From Chiayiivirga sp. (GTDB lineage: Bacteria; Pseudomonadota; Gammaproteobacteria; Xanthomonadales; Xanthomonadaceae): 64,000 bases of DNA. The notes under the pieces are model-generated. The model did no database searches. It had not been told where the DNA came from and saw only the letters and a program-made list of their open reading frames with translations. The stretch covers positions 124,001 through 188,000 of the forward strand of contig JALCLA010000001.1 in assembly GCA_022647565.1 (NCBI GenBank). Reading direction: 5' to 3'. Position 1 is the stretch's first letter, and each line of letters starts with the position of its first letter. This document shows positions 48,741-57,975 of this stretch, in pieces. The position numbers were made by a program, and so were the translations under genes.

Positions 48741-48998
48741 CTACTGTTCGAGCAGGACCAGGCTGCCGTCGCGCCGATGCACGCGCGCCTGCACCCCCAG
48801 CACGTGGCGACCGATATCGCCGAGGCGGAAGCCGGTGCTGCGTTCGCGCACGTGCCGCAGCGGATTCGGTGCCAGGCTTTGCAACAGGTAGGTGACGAAC
48901 TCGACCTGGTCGAGTTCCGGCGGCGGTCCATCGAGGCGCACCGATACACCGCTCCCGGCATCGGTGGGCATGGGTTCCAGCAACAAGCGCAACGGCAT
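48741..48998 (-). CDS. Small protein of unknown function upstream of oleC
   Basis: I do not recognise this 85-residue protein. It reads MPLRLLLEPMPTDAGSGV at the start and is mixed in composition, without signal peptide, membrane helix or Cys. A GGGAGA ribosome site stands seven bases before the ATG at 48998, which supports a real gene. It precedes oleC by 59 bp on the same strand, so it may be the first gene of the ole unit, downstream of two CRP-like dyads. It could also be an unrelated short gene. Confidence 0.55.
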   Translation of the reverse strand: MPLRLLLEPMPTDAGSGVSVRLDGPPPELDQVEFVTYLLQSLAPNPLRHVRERSTGFRLGDIGRHVLGVQARVHRRDGSLVLLEQ

Positions 48999-49111
48999 GA
49001 CGGTCTCCCGATCCCCGCCACGCACTATTGCCAGCCGCGACACGCGGCGCCAGCGCCGATCGGGCCGGCGTTCGCGCCCGCCCGACGAACGGCACCAGCC
49101 GCCGAAAACAC

Positions 49112-49127
49112 TGTGATTGCCATCACA
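49112..49127. promoter_or_regulatory. CRP/Clp-type operator 1
   Basis: TGTGATTGCCATCACA is a perfect TGTGA-N6-TCACA palindrome, the ideal CRP consensus. It lies in the 235-bp spacer, 114 bp before the start of the 85-residue gene that precedes oleC. Confidence 0.75.
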
Positions 49128-49173
49128 AACCGTCGCGGCGTATGCGCCAAGCCGGCGCGGAAGGACTGCAGAC

Positions 49174-49189
49174 CGTGACTGCGATCACG
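49174..49189. promoter_or_regulatory. CRP/Clp-type operator 2
   Basis: CGTGACTGCGATCACG has a perfect GTGA-N6-TCAC core. Its centre is 62 bp from that of operator 1, close to six helical turns, so two dimers would sit on about the same face of the DNA. Confidence 0.6.
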
Positions 49190-49233
49190 CCGCGTGCGTG
49201 CGCGCCTTCACGCCCCGCGAGTACGCAGCCGGA

Positions 49234-50190
49234 TCACCCAACCGGCACGACACCGGACCCATCGGTCAGGCGGCACAGCAGGAGCGCGAGGCTGCGCAGG
49301 TCCTGCCGGTTGTGCTCCCCCACGCGACGCAGATCGACCGCGCTGCCGCCGCGCAGGTATTCCAGCCAGGCGCGCGGGGCTTCGCTGCCGGGCAGGTCGT
49401 GTTCGCGCAGCACGCCGAGCAGTTCGCGTTCGACCGTGGCGAGGCGGCAGTTGGGCCAGTGCCCGCGATAGCGGCGGCGCACCGGATAAAGCAAGTCAAG
49501 GTGAGGCAGGCCGAGCAGGGGCGAGCGCCGCCGTGCGAGGCGATAGCGCGTCGCCAGCAGCGGTGCGTCGTAGCTCTTGCCGTTGTAGCTGACCAGCACA
49601 TCGTCGGGCCGGAGCCAGCGCGCGAACTCGTCCAGCATCGCGGTTTCGGCGGCGAGCGTGGTGAGGGTGAGCTGGCGCACGCGGAACGCGCCGTCGTGCC
49701 AATCGCCCACGCCGATCTGGAAGGCGCGCGTGCCGGTGCCGCCGGCCAGCCCGGTGGTTTCGGTGTCGAAACACTTGAAACGCTCGCGCGCGATTTCCGG
49801 CTCCGGCGCGGCGGCGCGCGCGAGCGCATGCACCGGCACGGTCGCGGGCGCTTGCAGCCACGCCATGCGTTGTTCGTGCCGTTGCAATCCGGGCGCGATC
49901 TCGCAACCGGGCAAGTCGCGGTCGAAGGCACGCGGCAGGGGTGCGACGCGAGCGGCACGCGCGCCGAGCAGTTGGCGCAGATGGTCGAGGTGGGTGGAGG
50001 CGCTTTTTCCTTCTCCCGCTGGCGGGAGAAGGTGGCCCGAAGGGCCGGATGAGGGAGGAGGCTCGAGTCTTGCGGAACTCCGCAACGTCGTTGCACCACC
50101 CTCACCCCAGCCCTCTCCCGCCAGCGGGAGAGGGGGGACGATCCCCGCCTGCCGTTGCAACGCGGCCAATCGCTGCGCCAGCGCACTCAT
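49234..50190 (-). CDS. RNase H-like exonuclease of MrfB/YprB type, with a repeat-derived insert
   Basis: In Bacillus, MrfB (YprB) is the exonuclease partner of the helicase MrfA in repair of mitomycin C damage. The 318-residue protein has the DnaQ-like exonuclease motifs: CFDTETTGLAGG (DxE), SYNGKSYDAPLL and HNRQDLRSL. Residues about 19-61 are not family sequence: they are encoded by a palindromic repeat (50009-50134) read in frame, giving PLPLAGEGWGEG and similar. The ATG at 50190 overlaps the mrfA stop by four bases. The name follows the coupling to mrfA. Confidence 0.82.
   Translation of the reverse strand: MSALAQRLAALQRQAGIVPPLPLAGEGWGEGGATTLRSSARLEPPPSSGPSGHLLPPAGEGKSASTHLDHLRQLLGARAARVAPLPRAFDRDLPGCEIAPGLQRHEQRMAWLQAPATVPVHALARAAAPEPEIARERFKCFDTETTGLAGGTGTRAFQIGVGDWHDGAFRVRQLTLTTLAAETAMLDEFARWLRPDDVLVSYNGKSYDAPLLATRYRLARRRSPLLGLPHLDLLYPVRRRYRGHWPNCRLATVERELLGVLREHDLPGSEAPRAWLEYLRGGSAVDLRRVGEHNRQDLRSLALLLCRLTDGSGVVPVG
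50009..50134. repeat. Palindromic repeat inserted in frame in mrfB
   Basis: Two arms CCTTCTCCCGC/GCGGGAGAAGG (50009-50032) and CCCTCTCCCGC/GCGGGAGAGGG (50111-50134), each a perfect hairpin with a two-base loop, bound 126 bp. This is the 'CCCTCTCCC' family of intergenic repeats often seen in proteobacteria. Here the whole element is coding and free of stops on the mrfB strand. Confidence 0.9.
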
Positions 50191-52697
50191 GTCGCGCTGG
50201 TCTCGAAGCATTGCAGCACGCGCGCCGCCAGCGCTTTCGGTGTGTCGGCCTTGCTGTCGACTTCGGCCTGCGCCAGCACCGGCCCGACGCAGGCCGGACA
50301 GCCGGCGCGGCAATCGCATTGCGCCAGCAATGCACGCGCCAGTCGCAGCAGTTCGGCCTGACGCTGGAACAAGGGTTCGCTCAAGCCGATGCCGCCGGGA
50401 AAGTTGTCGTAGAGAAAAGCCGTCGGCACGAAGCGCGCGGCATCGATCGCGGCCTCGCCCTCGTGGCCACGCCACTGCCCGTGTCCGCGCGCGTCGGCGT
50501 GCGCGATCCAGGCACCATCGCCACTGCCGACGGACTTCTGCAGATCGCGTGCTTCGGCCATGACGGCCACCGTCGCGACCAGATGCAGCGCATGCGCGGC
50601 GCCGAGAAAGCCATCAAGCGCGTCCTGGCGCGAGGCGAACGCGGCCTCGAGTTCGTGCTGCGGCAACTGCCACCACAGCGCCGTGGTGTGCAGTTCCTGA
50701 TCCGGCAGGTTCACCGGGCCGTAGCCGATGTTCTCGTGGCTGTAGTAGCGGATCTTCTTGTAGCCCGAGACCCGCCGCAGCACGTGCACTTCGCCGTGCT
50801 GGGCCTCGCCGGCACCGGCGCGCACGCCATCAAAGCGCGCCAGCACCTTGAGCCTGGTGTAGTCGATGGCATCGGTGTAGTAGTCGACGTGCGTACGCGT
50901 GACGTAGGCTTTGCGCCCGTCCCAGTCGAGCCGCTCGACCTGATACGGGATCGACTGCACCATGTGGATCGCGCCTTCGTACAGGGTGAGTGCGGCGGCG
51001 CTGTAGTCGACCTCGGCGATGATCTGCTGGCGACCGTCGCTGCGATCCACCACCACGAAATTGCCATCGGCCACCGAACGCAGTGACACCGCGTTGGCCG
51101 GATAGCTGTCGGCGATCCACTCGTGGCGATCGGCCTCGATGTGCAGCACGCCGGATTCGGCCAGCACGGCGAGGTAGTCGCTCGGGTCGATCGTGCCGAA
51201 GCGCTCGCCCGTGACGAAGGGCAACTCGAACGCGGCGCAGCGGATGTGATCGAGCAGGATCAGGGCCTGGTCCGGCGCGATGCGGGCCTGTTCCGGCGGC
51301 GCCTCGGCGAAGAACTCCGGATGCCTCACCAGGTATTGATCCAGCGCCTGGCTGCTCGCCACCAACACGCCCAGCGCCGCCTGCTGGCGACGACCGGCGC
51401 GGCCGAAACGCTGCCACGTGGCGGCAATGGATCCCGGATAACCATTGAGCACCACGACATCGAGACTGCCGATATCCACGCCCAGTTCCAGCGCCGAGGT
51501 GCTGACGATGCCGTCGACGTTGCCGGCGCGCATGTCGCGTTCGGCGGCGCGGCGTTCGGTCGGCAGATAGCCGCCGCGATAGGCACGGATGCGCGCCGGC
51601 TTGCGCGGATCGTGGTCGAACACGTCCTTGAGATACTTGGTCAGCACTTCCACCATCGTGCGCGACTGCGCAAACACCAGGGTCTTGAGCCCGGCCTTGA
51701 TCGCCAGCCGCGCGATGCGGTTGCTCTGCGAACGCGCCGAGGCGCGCAGGCCCAGATCGGGATTCAGCACCGGCGGATTCCACAGCAGGACGTGCTTCTC
51801 GCCGCTGGGTGCGCCGCTTTCGGTGATGGCCTCAACGGTGTCCTCGATCAGTGCTTCGGCGTGCTGTTGCGGATTGCCGATCGTGGCCGAGCACAGGATG
51901 AATTGCGGCGTGGATCCGTAGAAGGCACACACGCGCTTGAGTCGACGCAGGACATTGGCCAGATGCGAGCCGAACACGCCGCGATAGCTGTGGATCTCGT
52001 CGATCACGACATAGCGCAGGCTTTCGAAAAACTGCGCCCACTTGGTGTGATGCGGCAACAAGCCCTGGTGCAGCATGTCAGGATTGCTGACCACGATGTC
52101 GCCATGCAGGCGAATGGCCTGACGCGCATCGCCCGGCGTATCGCCGTCGAAGGTGTGGGCTTTCACCCCGAGATTCCCGGCCCGGGTCAGTTCCAGCAGT
52201 TCCGCCACTTGATCTTGCGCCAGGGCCTTGGTGGGAAACAGGTACAGCGCCTTGCTGCCTTTGCGCTCATCCTGAGCGTGGTTCGACTCCGCTGCGCTAC
52301 GCTCACCATGAGCGGTCGTGCGCCGCGCCGAAGTCGAAGGATGCATCGCCGCCGCCAGCACCGGCAGGGTGTAGCACAGGGTCTTGCCCGAAGCCGTGGG
52401 CGTGGCGATCAACACGTGCCGGCCCGCCTGCGCCGCCTCCCAGGCCTCGGCCTGATGGGCATACAGCTGCGTCACGCCGCGCGCGCGCAGCGCGCGCTGC
52501 AAGGCCTCGGGCAAGGCACGGGGAAACGGCCCGTATCGCCCTTCACGCGCGGGCTGGTGCAGACAGCCGGTGATGCGTTCGGCGTACTTGCGCTGCAGAC
52601 GCTCCCCCAGGGCACGGCCGTCAGGCGTGCTGCGGATGAGCTGGTGAGTGGGTTCGTCGTCGTCGGGGTGTCGGAGCGCGAGCATCGGGAACCTCAT
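50187..52697 (-). CDS. DEAD/DEAH helicase of MrfA/YprA type (DUF1998), with a repeat-derived insert
   Basis: MrfA is a superfamily 2 3'-5' DNA helicase that unwinds around mitomycin lesions. The 836-residue protein has motif I TPTASGKT (about 99-106), motif Ia FPTKALAQDQ, a DEIH box (VVIDEIHSYRG), SATI, and ATWQRFGRAGRRQ for motif VI. The C-terminal DUF1998 part contains the cysteine cluster CDCRAGCPAC near residue 800, as in MrfA. Residues about 120-147, between motifs I and Ia, come from a palindromic repeat (52264-52341) inserted in frame. It is coupled to mrfB by a four-base overlap. Confidence 0.88.
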   Translation of the reverse strand: MRFPMLALRHPDDDEPTHQLIRSTPDGRALGERLQRKYAERITGCLHQPAREGRYGPFPRALPEALQRALRARGVTQLYAHQAEAWEAAQAGRHVLIATPTASGKTLCYTLPVLAAAMHPSTSARRTTAHGERSAAESNHAQDERKGSKALYLFPTKALAQDQVAELLELTRAGNLGVKAHTFDGDTPGDARQAIRLHGDIVVSNPDMLHQGLLPHHTKWAQFFESLRYVVIDEIHSYRGVFGSHLANVLRRLKRVCAFYGSTPQFILCSATIGNPQQHAEALIEDTVEAITESGAPSGEKHVLLWNPPVLNPDLGLRASARSQSNRIARLAIKAGLKTLVFAQSRTMVEVLTKYLKDVFDHDPRKPARIRAYRGGYLPTERRAAERDMRAGNVDGIVSTSALELGVDIGSLDVVVLNGYPGSIAATWQRFGRAGRRQQAALGVLVASSQALDQYLVRHPEFFAEAPPEQARIAPDQALILLDHIRCAAFELPFVTGERFGTIDPSDYLAVLAESGVLHIEADRHEWIADSYPANAVSLRSVADGNFVVVDRSDGRQQIIAEVDYSAAALTLYEGAIHMVQSIPYQVERLDWDGRKAYVTRTHVDYYTDAIDYTRLKVLARFDGVRAGAGEAQHGEVHVLRRVSGYKKIRYYSHENIGYGPVNLPDQELHTTALWWQLPQHELEAAFASRQDALDGFLGAAHALHLVATVAVMAEARDLQKSVGSGDGAWIAHADARGHGQWRGHEGEAAIDAARFVPTAFLYDNFPGGIGLSEPLFQRQAELLRLARALLAQCDCRAGCPACVGPVLAQAEVDSKADTPKALAARVLQCFETSAT
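52264..52341. repeat. Palindromic repeat inserted in frame in mrfA
   Basis: The stretch holds two copies of the core CGCTCA-N3-TGAGCG (52264-52278 and 52300-52314) and the 13-mer CGAAGTCGAAGGA (52329-52341). The same core and the same 13-mer occur in the intergenic repeat at 54685-54790, so they are one family. All frames on the mrfA strand used here are free of stops. Confidence 0.85.
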
Positions 52698-52877
52698 CGG
52701 GCATGCCCGACTTTTCGCCGATGCCCGTCTCAGCGGCTGAGACAGGCTTGCAAGTCGCCGCGCCGGCCCTGATGCGAAGCGTCGCTACACGAGCGAAACC
52801 CAGGGGCGTGTCGACTTGCTAGGTCTCGCCCCAAACCCGCGTATAAGGGGCTATCACCACACGTTTCGGGGCCTCCC

Positions 52878-54515
52878 ATGCGTATTCGAGCCTATCTGCT
52901 CCTGCTGTTCTGTCTGTGCTGGAGCGCGCTGGTGTCGGCGGCGCCGCTGGCGACCGGGTTCACCTATCAGGGTTCGTTGAAAGCCAACGGTAGTGCCGCG
53001 GCGGACGGCGACTACGATTTCCAGTTCACGCTTTACGCGGCCGATACCGGCGGCAGTCCGCTGGCCGGGCCGGTGAACGTGATGGCGCAGACGGTGAGCG
53101 AGGGCGTGTTCACGGCGGCGCTGGATTTCGGGGCCGCGTTCGACGGCTCGCCGCGCTTCCTCGAGATCCAGGTGCGCAAGGTGGGGGACCCGGCCTTCGT
53201 CGTGCTCAGTCCGCGCCAGGCGGTGACGCCCACCCCGTATGCATTGCGCGCCGCGTCCGTCACCGACAACACCATCGTCGCCAACAACATCGTCGATGCG
53301 AGCGTGGGCACGGCCGAGCTGGCTGACGGGTCGGTCACGTTTCCAAAGCTGGCGGACAACGCGGTGGGCAACAGCAAGATCGGCCCGGGCGTCGTCACCG
53401 CCAGCAAGGTCAATCCCTTCGAGATTCAGTTGCGCGTGGCGGCGCTGTGCGCGCGCGGCGCGCCGATGATCGGAATCACCCAGGCCGGGCAGCCGATCTG
53501 CGATCACCCGCTGCGTTCGATCCCGGGCATCGGGGGCGAACGCGTGGGTCTGGTGATCCGCGCCGATGGCCGCCCTTTGCTGGCACTGCCCGGTCCGCGC
53601 CTGTACGACTGCGACGATGCCGAGTGCAGCAGCGCCACGGTGACATCCGGCGGCATGCCCAGCGGCAACGACGTCGCCCTGGCCTTGCGCAGTGATGGGC
53701 GCCCGGTACTGGCCTATGGCGGGCCCAGCGGCGGCGCGCAGAACCTTGTGATCTGCGGCAACGCCACCTGTAGCGCCGGCAACGTCGTGCGCACGCCCGC
53801 CAGCGACAGTTTCGGCGCCTTCAGCCACGTCGCGGTGCGCGCCGACAACACGCCGGTGATGGTGTACTTCGACGGCAGCTTCAACAACAAGGTGGTCGCC
53901 TGCAACGATGCCAACTGCGCCGCGCCCACGATCACCACGGTGGTGCCGGGCAGCGCGCAACTTTCGCCCTCGGCCTTCCGCATCCGACCGAATGGCACCC
54001 CGGTGATCGCGCTGCGCAGCTTCGGGCATCCGACCCACGCGCTGTACGACTGCAACGACGCGAACTGCAGCAGCGGCACGCTGCGCAGCCTGGTGCAGGG
54101 CATCGGCAGCCGTTTCGTGCTGGGCCTGGCGGTGCGCAGCGACAACCGTCCCGTGGTGAGCAGCAGCGATTTCAGCAACGGTTTCCTGCACGATTGCAGC
54201 GACGCCGGTTGCAGCGCCAACCTTCGACGCGATTTCCTCAGCAACGAAACCTTTGGGCAATCTGCCCTGACCCTGCGTGCCGATGGACGTCCGCTGGTGT
54301 TCTACAACCAGGCCGGGACCGGTACGCTGAAGCTGTTCGACTGCAACAACACAGAATGCAGCAGCGGCACGGCGCGTCCGGTCGACCAGTCGCAGGCCTT
54401 CGGCGACGCGCAGCTCGCGATCGCCTTGCGCGCCGATGGACGCCCGGTCATGGCCTATCCGGCGGGCAGCGGCGAGTTCCGACTGCTGATGTGCGCCACG
54501 CCCGCCTGCCAGTAG
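52878..54515 (+). CDS. Secreted protein with seven Cys-paired repeats, probable beta-propeller
   Basis: The 545-residue product has a signal peptide (residues 1-21). An N-terminal domain follows, of a type seen on secreted and fibre-like proteins (YQGSLKANG ... FLEIQVRKVG ... SPRQAVTPTPYALRAAS), then a short linker (about 130-180). From about 215 come seven repeats of 47-51 residues, each with a strand like ALRSDGRPVLAY and a pair C-x4-C (CDDAEC, CGNATC, CNDANC, CNDANC, CSDAGC, CNNTEC, CATPAC). Seven such units suggest a seven-bladed propeller, with the pair in each blade able to form a disulfide. No catalytic motif is seen. The gene is divergent from mrfA across 180 bp. Confidence 0.8.
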   Translation: MRIRAYLLLLFCLCWSALVSAAPLATGFTYQGSLKANGSAAADGDYDFQFTLYAADTGGSPLAGPVNVMAQTVSEGVFTAALDFGAAFDGSPRFLEIQVRKVGDPAFVVLSPRQAVTPTPYALRAASVTDNTIVANNIVDASVGTAELADGSVTFPKLADNAVGNSKIGPGVVTASKVNPFEIQLRVAALCARGAPMIGITQAGQPICDHPLRSIPGIGGERVGLVIRADGRPLLALPGPRLYDCDDAECSSATVTSGGMPSGNDVALALRSDGRPVLAYGGPSGGAQNLVICGNATCSAGNVVRTPASDSFGAFSHVAVRADNTPVMVYFDGSFNNKVVACNDANCAAPTITTVVPGSAQLSPSAFRIRPNGTPVIALRSFGHPTHALYDCNDANCSSGTLRSLVQGIGSRFVLGLAVRSDNRPVVSSSDFSNGFLHDCSDAGCSANLRRDFLSNETFGQSALTLRADGRPLVFYNQAGTGTLKLFDCNNTECSSGTARPVDQSQAFGDAQLAIALRADGRPVMAYPAGSGEFRLLMCATPACQ

Positions 54516-54554
54516 CGCGAAGCGGGCTCCGCTGCATTGACCTTCCGCACCGAA

Positions 54555-54587
54555 GCGAAGCCAGCCGCGCAAGCCCGGCTCTACGGG
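54555..54587. repeat. 33-bp direct repeat, copy A
   Basis: The unit GCGAAGCCAGCCG-N-GCAAGCCCGGCTCT-N-CGGG recurs at 54891-54923 with 31 of 33 positions identical. It contains the palindromic core AGCCGNGCAAGCCCGGCT. Confidence 0.85.
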
Positions 54588-54684
54588 GGTGGTGATTGGC
54601 TCGCGATGAGGCGCGCGAAGAGCGGAGCTTGCTCGGCTGCCTCGATCCGATTGAGCTTTGCGTCAATAGTTGACGAGAGACTGG

Positions 54685-54790
54685 GCGTCCTTCGGCTTCG
54701 GCCTCTTCGCGGCCTACGCTCAGGATGAGCGGCATTTGCGAACCCCGCTCATCCTGAGCGTAGCGCCCAAGGCGCGAAGTCGAAGGACGC
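54685..54790. repeat. 106-bp inverted repeat, intact palindromic element
   Basis: An inner perfect 19-base inverted repeat (54714-54732 with 54745-54763, loop 12) is framed by outer ends GCGTCCTTCG and CGAAGGACGC. It shares its cores with the repeat inside mrfA, so it appears to be the intact form of that family. Confidence 0.85.
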
Positions 54791-54890
54791 GGGCTGTCCA
54801 TCAATTGCGCACGTCCAGGGAGAAACTCAGACATCCGTTTCATCCCTCGCAGGTCGGGAGGTCACGGTGAAGAACTCAATAGGTATTGCA

Positions 54891-54923
54891 GCGAAGCCAG
54901 CCGGGCAAGCCCGGCTCTGCGGG
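54891..54923. repeat. 33-bp direct repeat, copy B
   Basis: Second copy of the unit described for copy A, 336 bp downstream in the same orientation, with two base differences. Here the palindromic core CCGGGCAAGCCCGG is perfect. Confidence 0.85.
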
Positions 54924-55030
54924 CGAGGTGCAACCTGCTGCGACGCTTGGGGCAACGGCGCACGGTCTGTCTGGAGGATGGGGTAGCGGTGGTGCAGTAG
55001 AATGCGCGCCCCGCTCTTGCTTGTTCACGC

Positions 55031-55828
55031 ATGTCTGCTACGCCCGCTGCGTCCAAATCGCTCGGCACCGAAACCGTCCTCGCGGTGCGGCACTGGACCG
55101 ATTCCTACTTCAGCTTCACCACCACGCGTGACGACGGGCTGCGGTTCGAGAACGGGCAGTTCGTGATGATCGGGCTGATGGTGAACGACAAGCCGCTGCT
55201 GCGCGCGTATTCCATCGCGAGTGCGAATTGGGAGGAACAGCTCGAGTTCTTCAGCATCAAGGTGCCCGACGGCCCGCTCACCTCGCGCCTGCAGCACCTG
55301 AAGGAAGGCGACGAGATCCTGATCAGCCGCAAGCCCACCGGCACCCTGCTGATCTCCGATCTGCATCCGGGCCGCACCCTCATCCTGTTGTCCACCGGCA
55401 CCGGCCTCGCGCCTTTCCTGGCGACGATCAAGGATCCCGACACCTACGAGCGTTTCGAGCACGTGGTGGTGACGCACGGCGTACGTGGCGTGGCGGATCT
55501 GGCCTATCGCGACTACATCGAACGCGAGCTGCCGCAGCACGAATACCTCGGCGAGATGATTCGGCAAAAACTGCACTACTACCCGGCGGTGAGTCGCGAG
55601 GATTTCCGCACCCGTGGCCGCGTCACCGACCTGCTCGATTCTGGCCGGATGCTGGTCGATCTCGGCTTGCCGCCGCTCGATGCCGCGCGGGATCGCGCCA
55701 TGATCTGCGGCAGCCCGCAGATGCTGGCCGATTTCCGCGCGATCCTGGATGCGCGTGGCTTCGTGGCCGCGCCGCGCATCGGCACGCCCGGCCAGTACGT
55801 GTTCGAACGCGCCTTCGTCGAGAAGTGA
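55031..55828 (+). CDS. fpr: Ferredoxin-NADP reductase, Fpr type (second copy)
   Basis: The 265-residue flavoprotein has RAYSIAS for FAD, GTGLAPFLATIKDP for NADP, and ends YVFERAFVEK, the C-terminus typical of bacterial subclass Fpr enzymes. It should transfer electrons between NADPH and ferredoxin or flavodoxin, which in relatives supports Fe-S repair and oxidative stress defence. It stands alone behind a repeat-rich spacer and is convergent with acs, 24 bp apart. Confidence 0.93.
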   Translation: MSATPAASKSLGTETVLAVRHWTDSYFSFTTTRDDGLRFENGQFVMIGLMVNDKPLLRAYSIASANWEEQLEFFSIKVPDGPLTSRLQHLKEGDEILISRKPTGTLLISDLHPGRTLILLSTGTGLAPFLATIKDPDTYERFEHVVVTHGVRGVADLAYRDYIERELPQHEYLGEMIRQKLHYYPAVSREDFRTRGRVTDLLDSGRMLVDLGLPPLDAARDRAMICGSPQMLADFRAILDARGFVAAPRIGTPGQYVFERAFVEK

Positions 55829-55852
55829 CGCTGCCGTCGCGGCGCGTAGCGG

Positions 55853-57799
<1,947 letters not shown>

Positions 57800-57975
57800 G
57801 GACAGGCCCTCGCGGCAGGTGCGGATCGACGGCCAGTCTAGCCCCGCGCCCTGCCTCCGGTTCGACCCGGGGGCATGGACCTTGGTCGTAGTGGCCACCG
57901 CGGCCTGATCTATGCTCCGGTCGCTGGCTACGCCGACCTATTGTCGCCGCGGCGCAGCGTTCTCCGAGCTGACCC

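Larger units (their letters stand above)
54516..55030. other. 515-bp repeat-rich spacer without genes
   Basis: No gene was found. The spacer contains a pair of 33-bp direct repeats (54555-54587 and 54891-54923) and a 106-bp inverted repeat (54685-54790), both of the dispersed-repeat kind found in Lysobacterales genomes. It should also contain the promoter of the Fpr-like gene that starts at 55031. Confidence 0.8.

Noticed and set aside
52854-54572. Minus-strand frame opposite the Cys-paired repeat protein
   Set aside because: Its repeats are the mirror of the real repeats; it lacks a signal peptide and any known domain.
54516-55030. CRISPR array
   Set aside because: Only two copies of a 33-bp direct repeat, 303 bp apart, with no regular spacers and no cas genes in the window.
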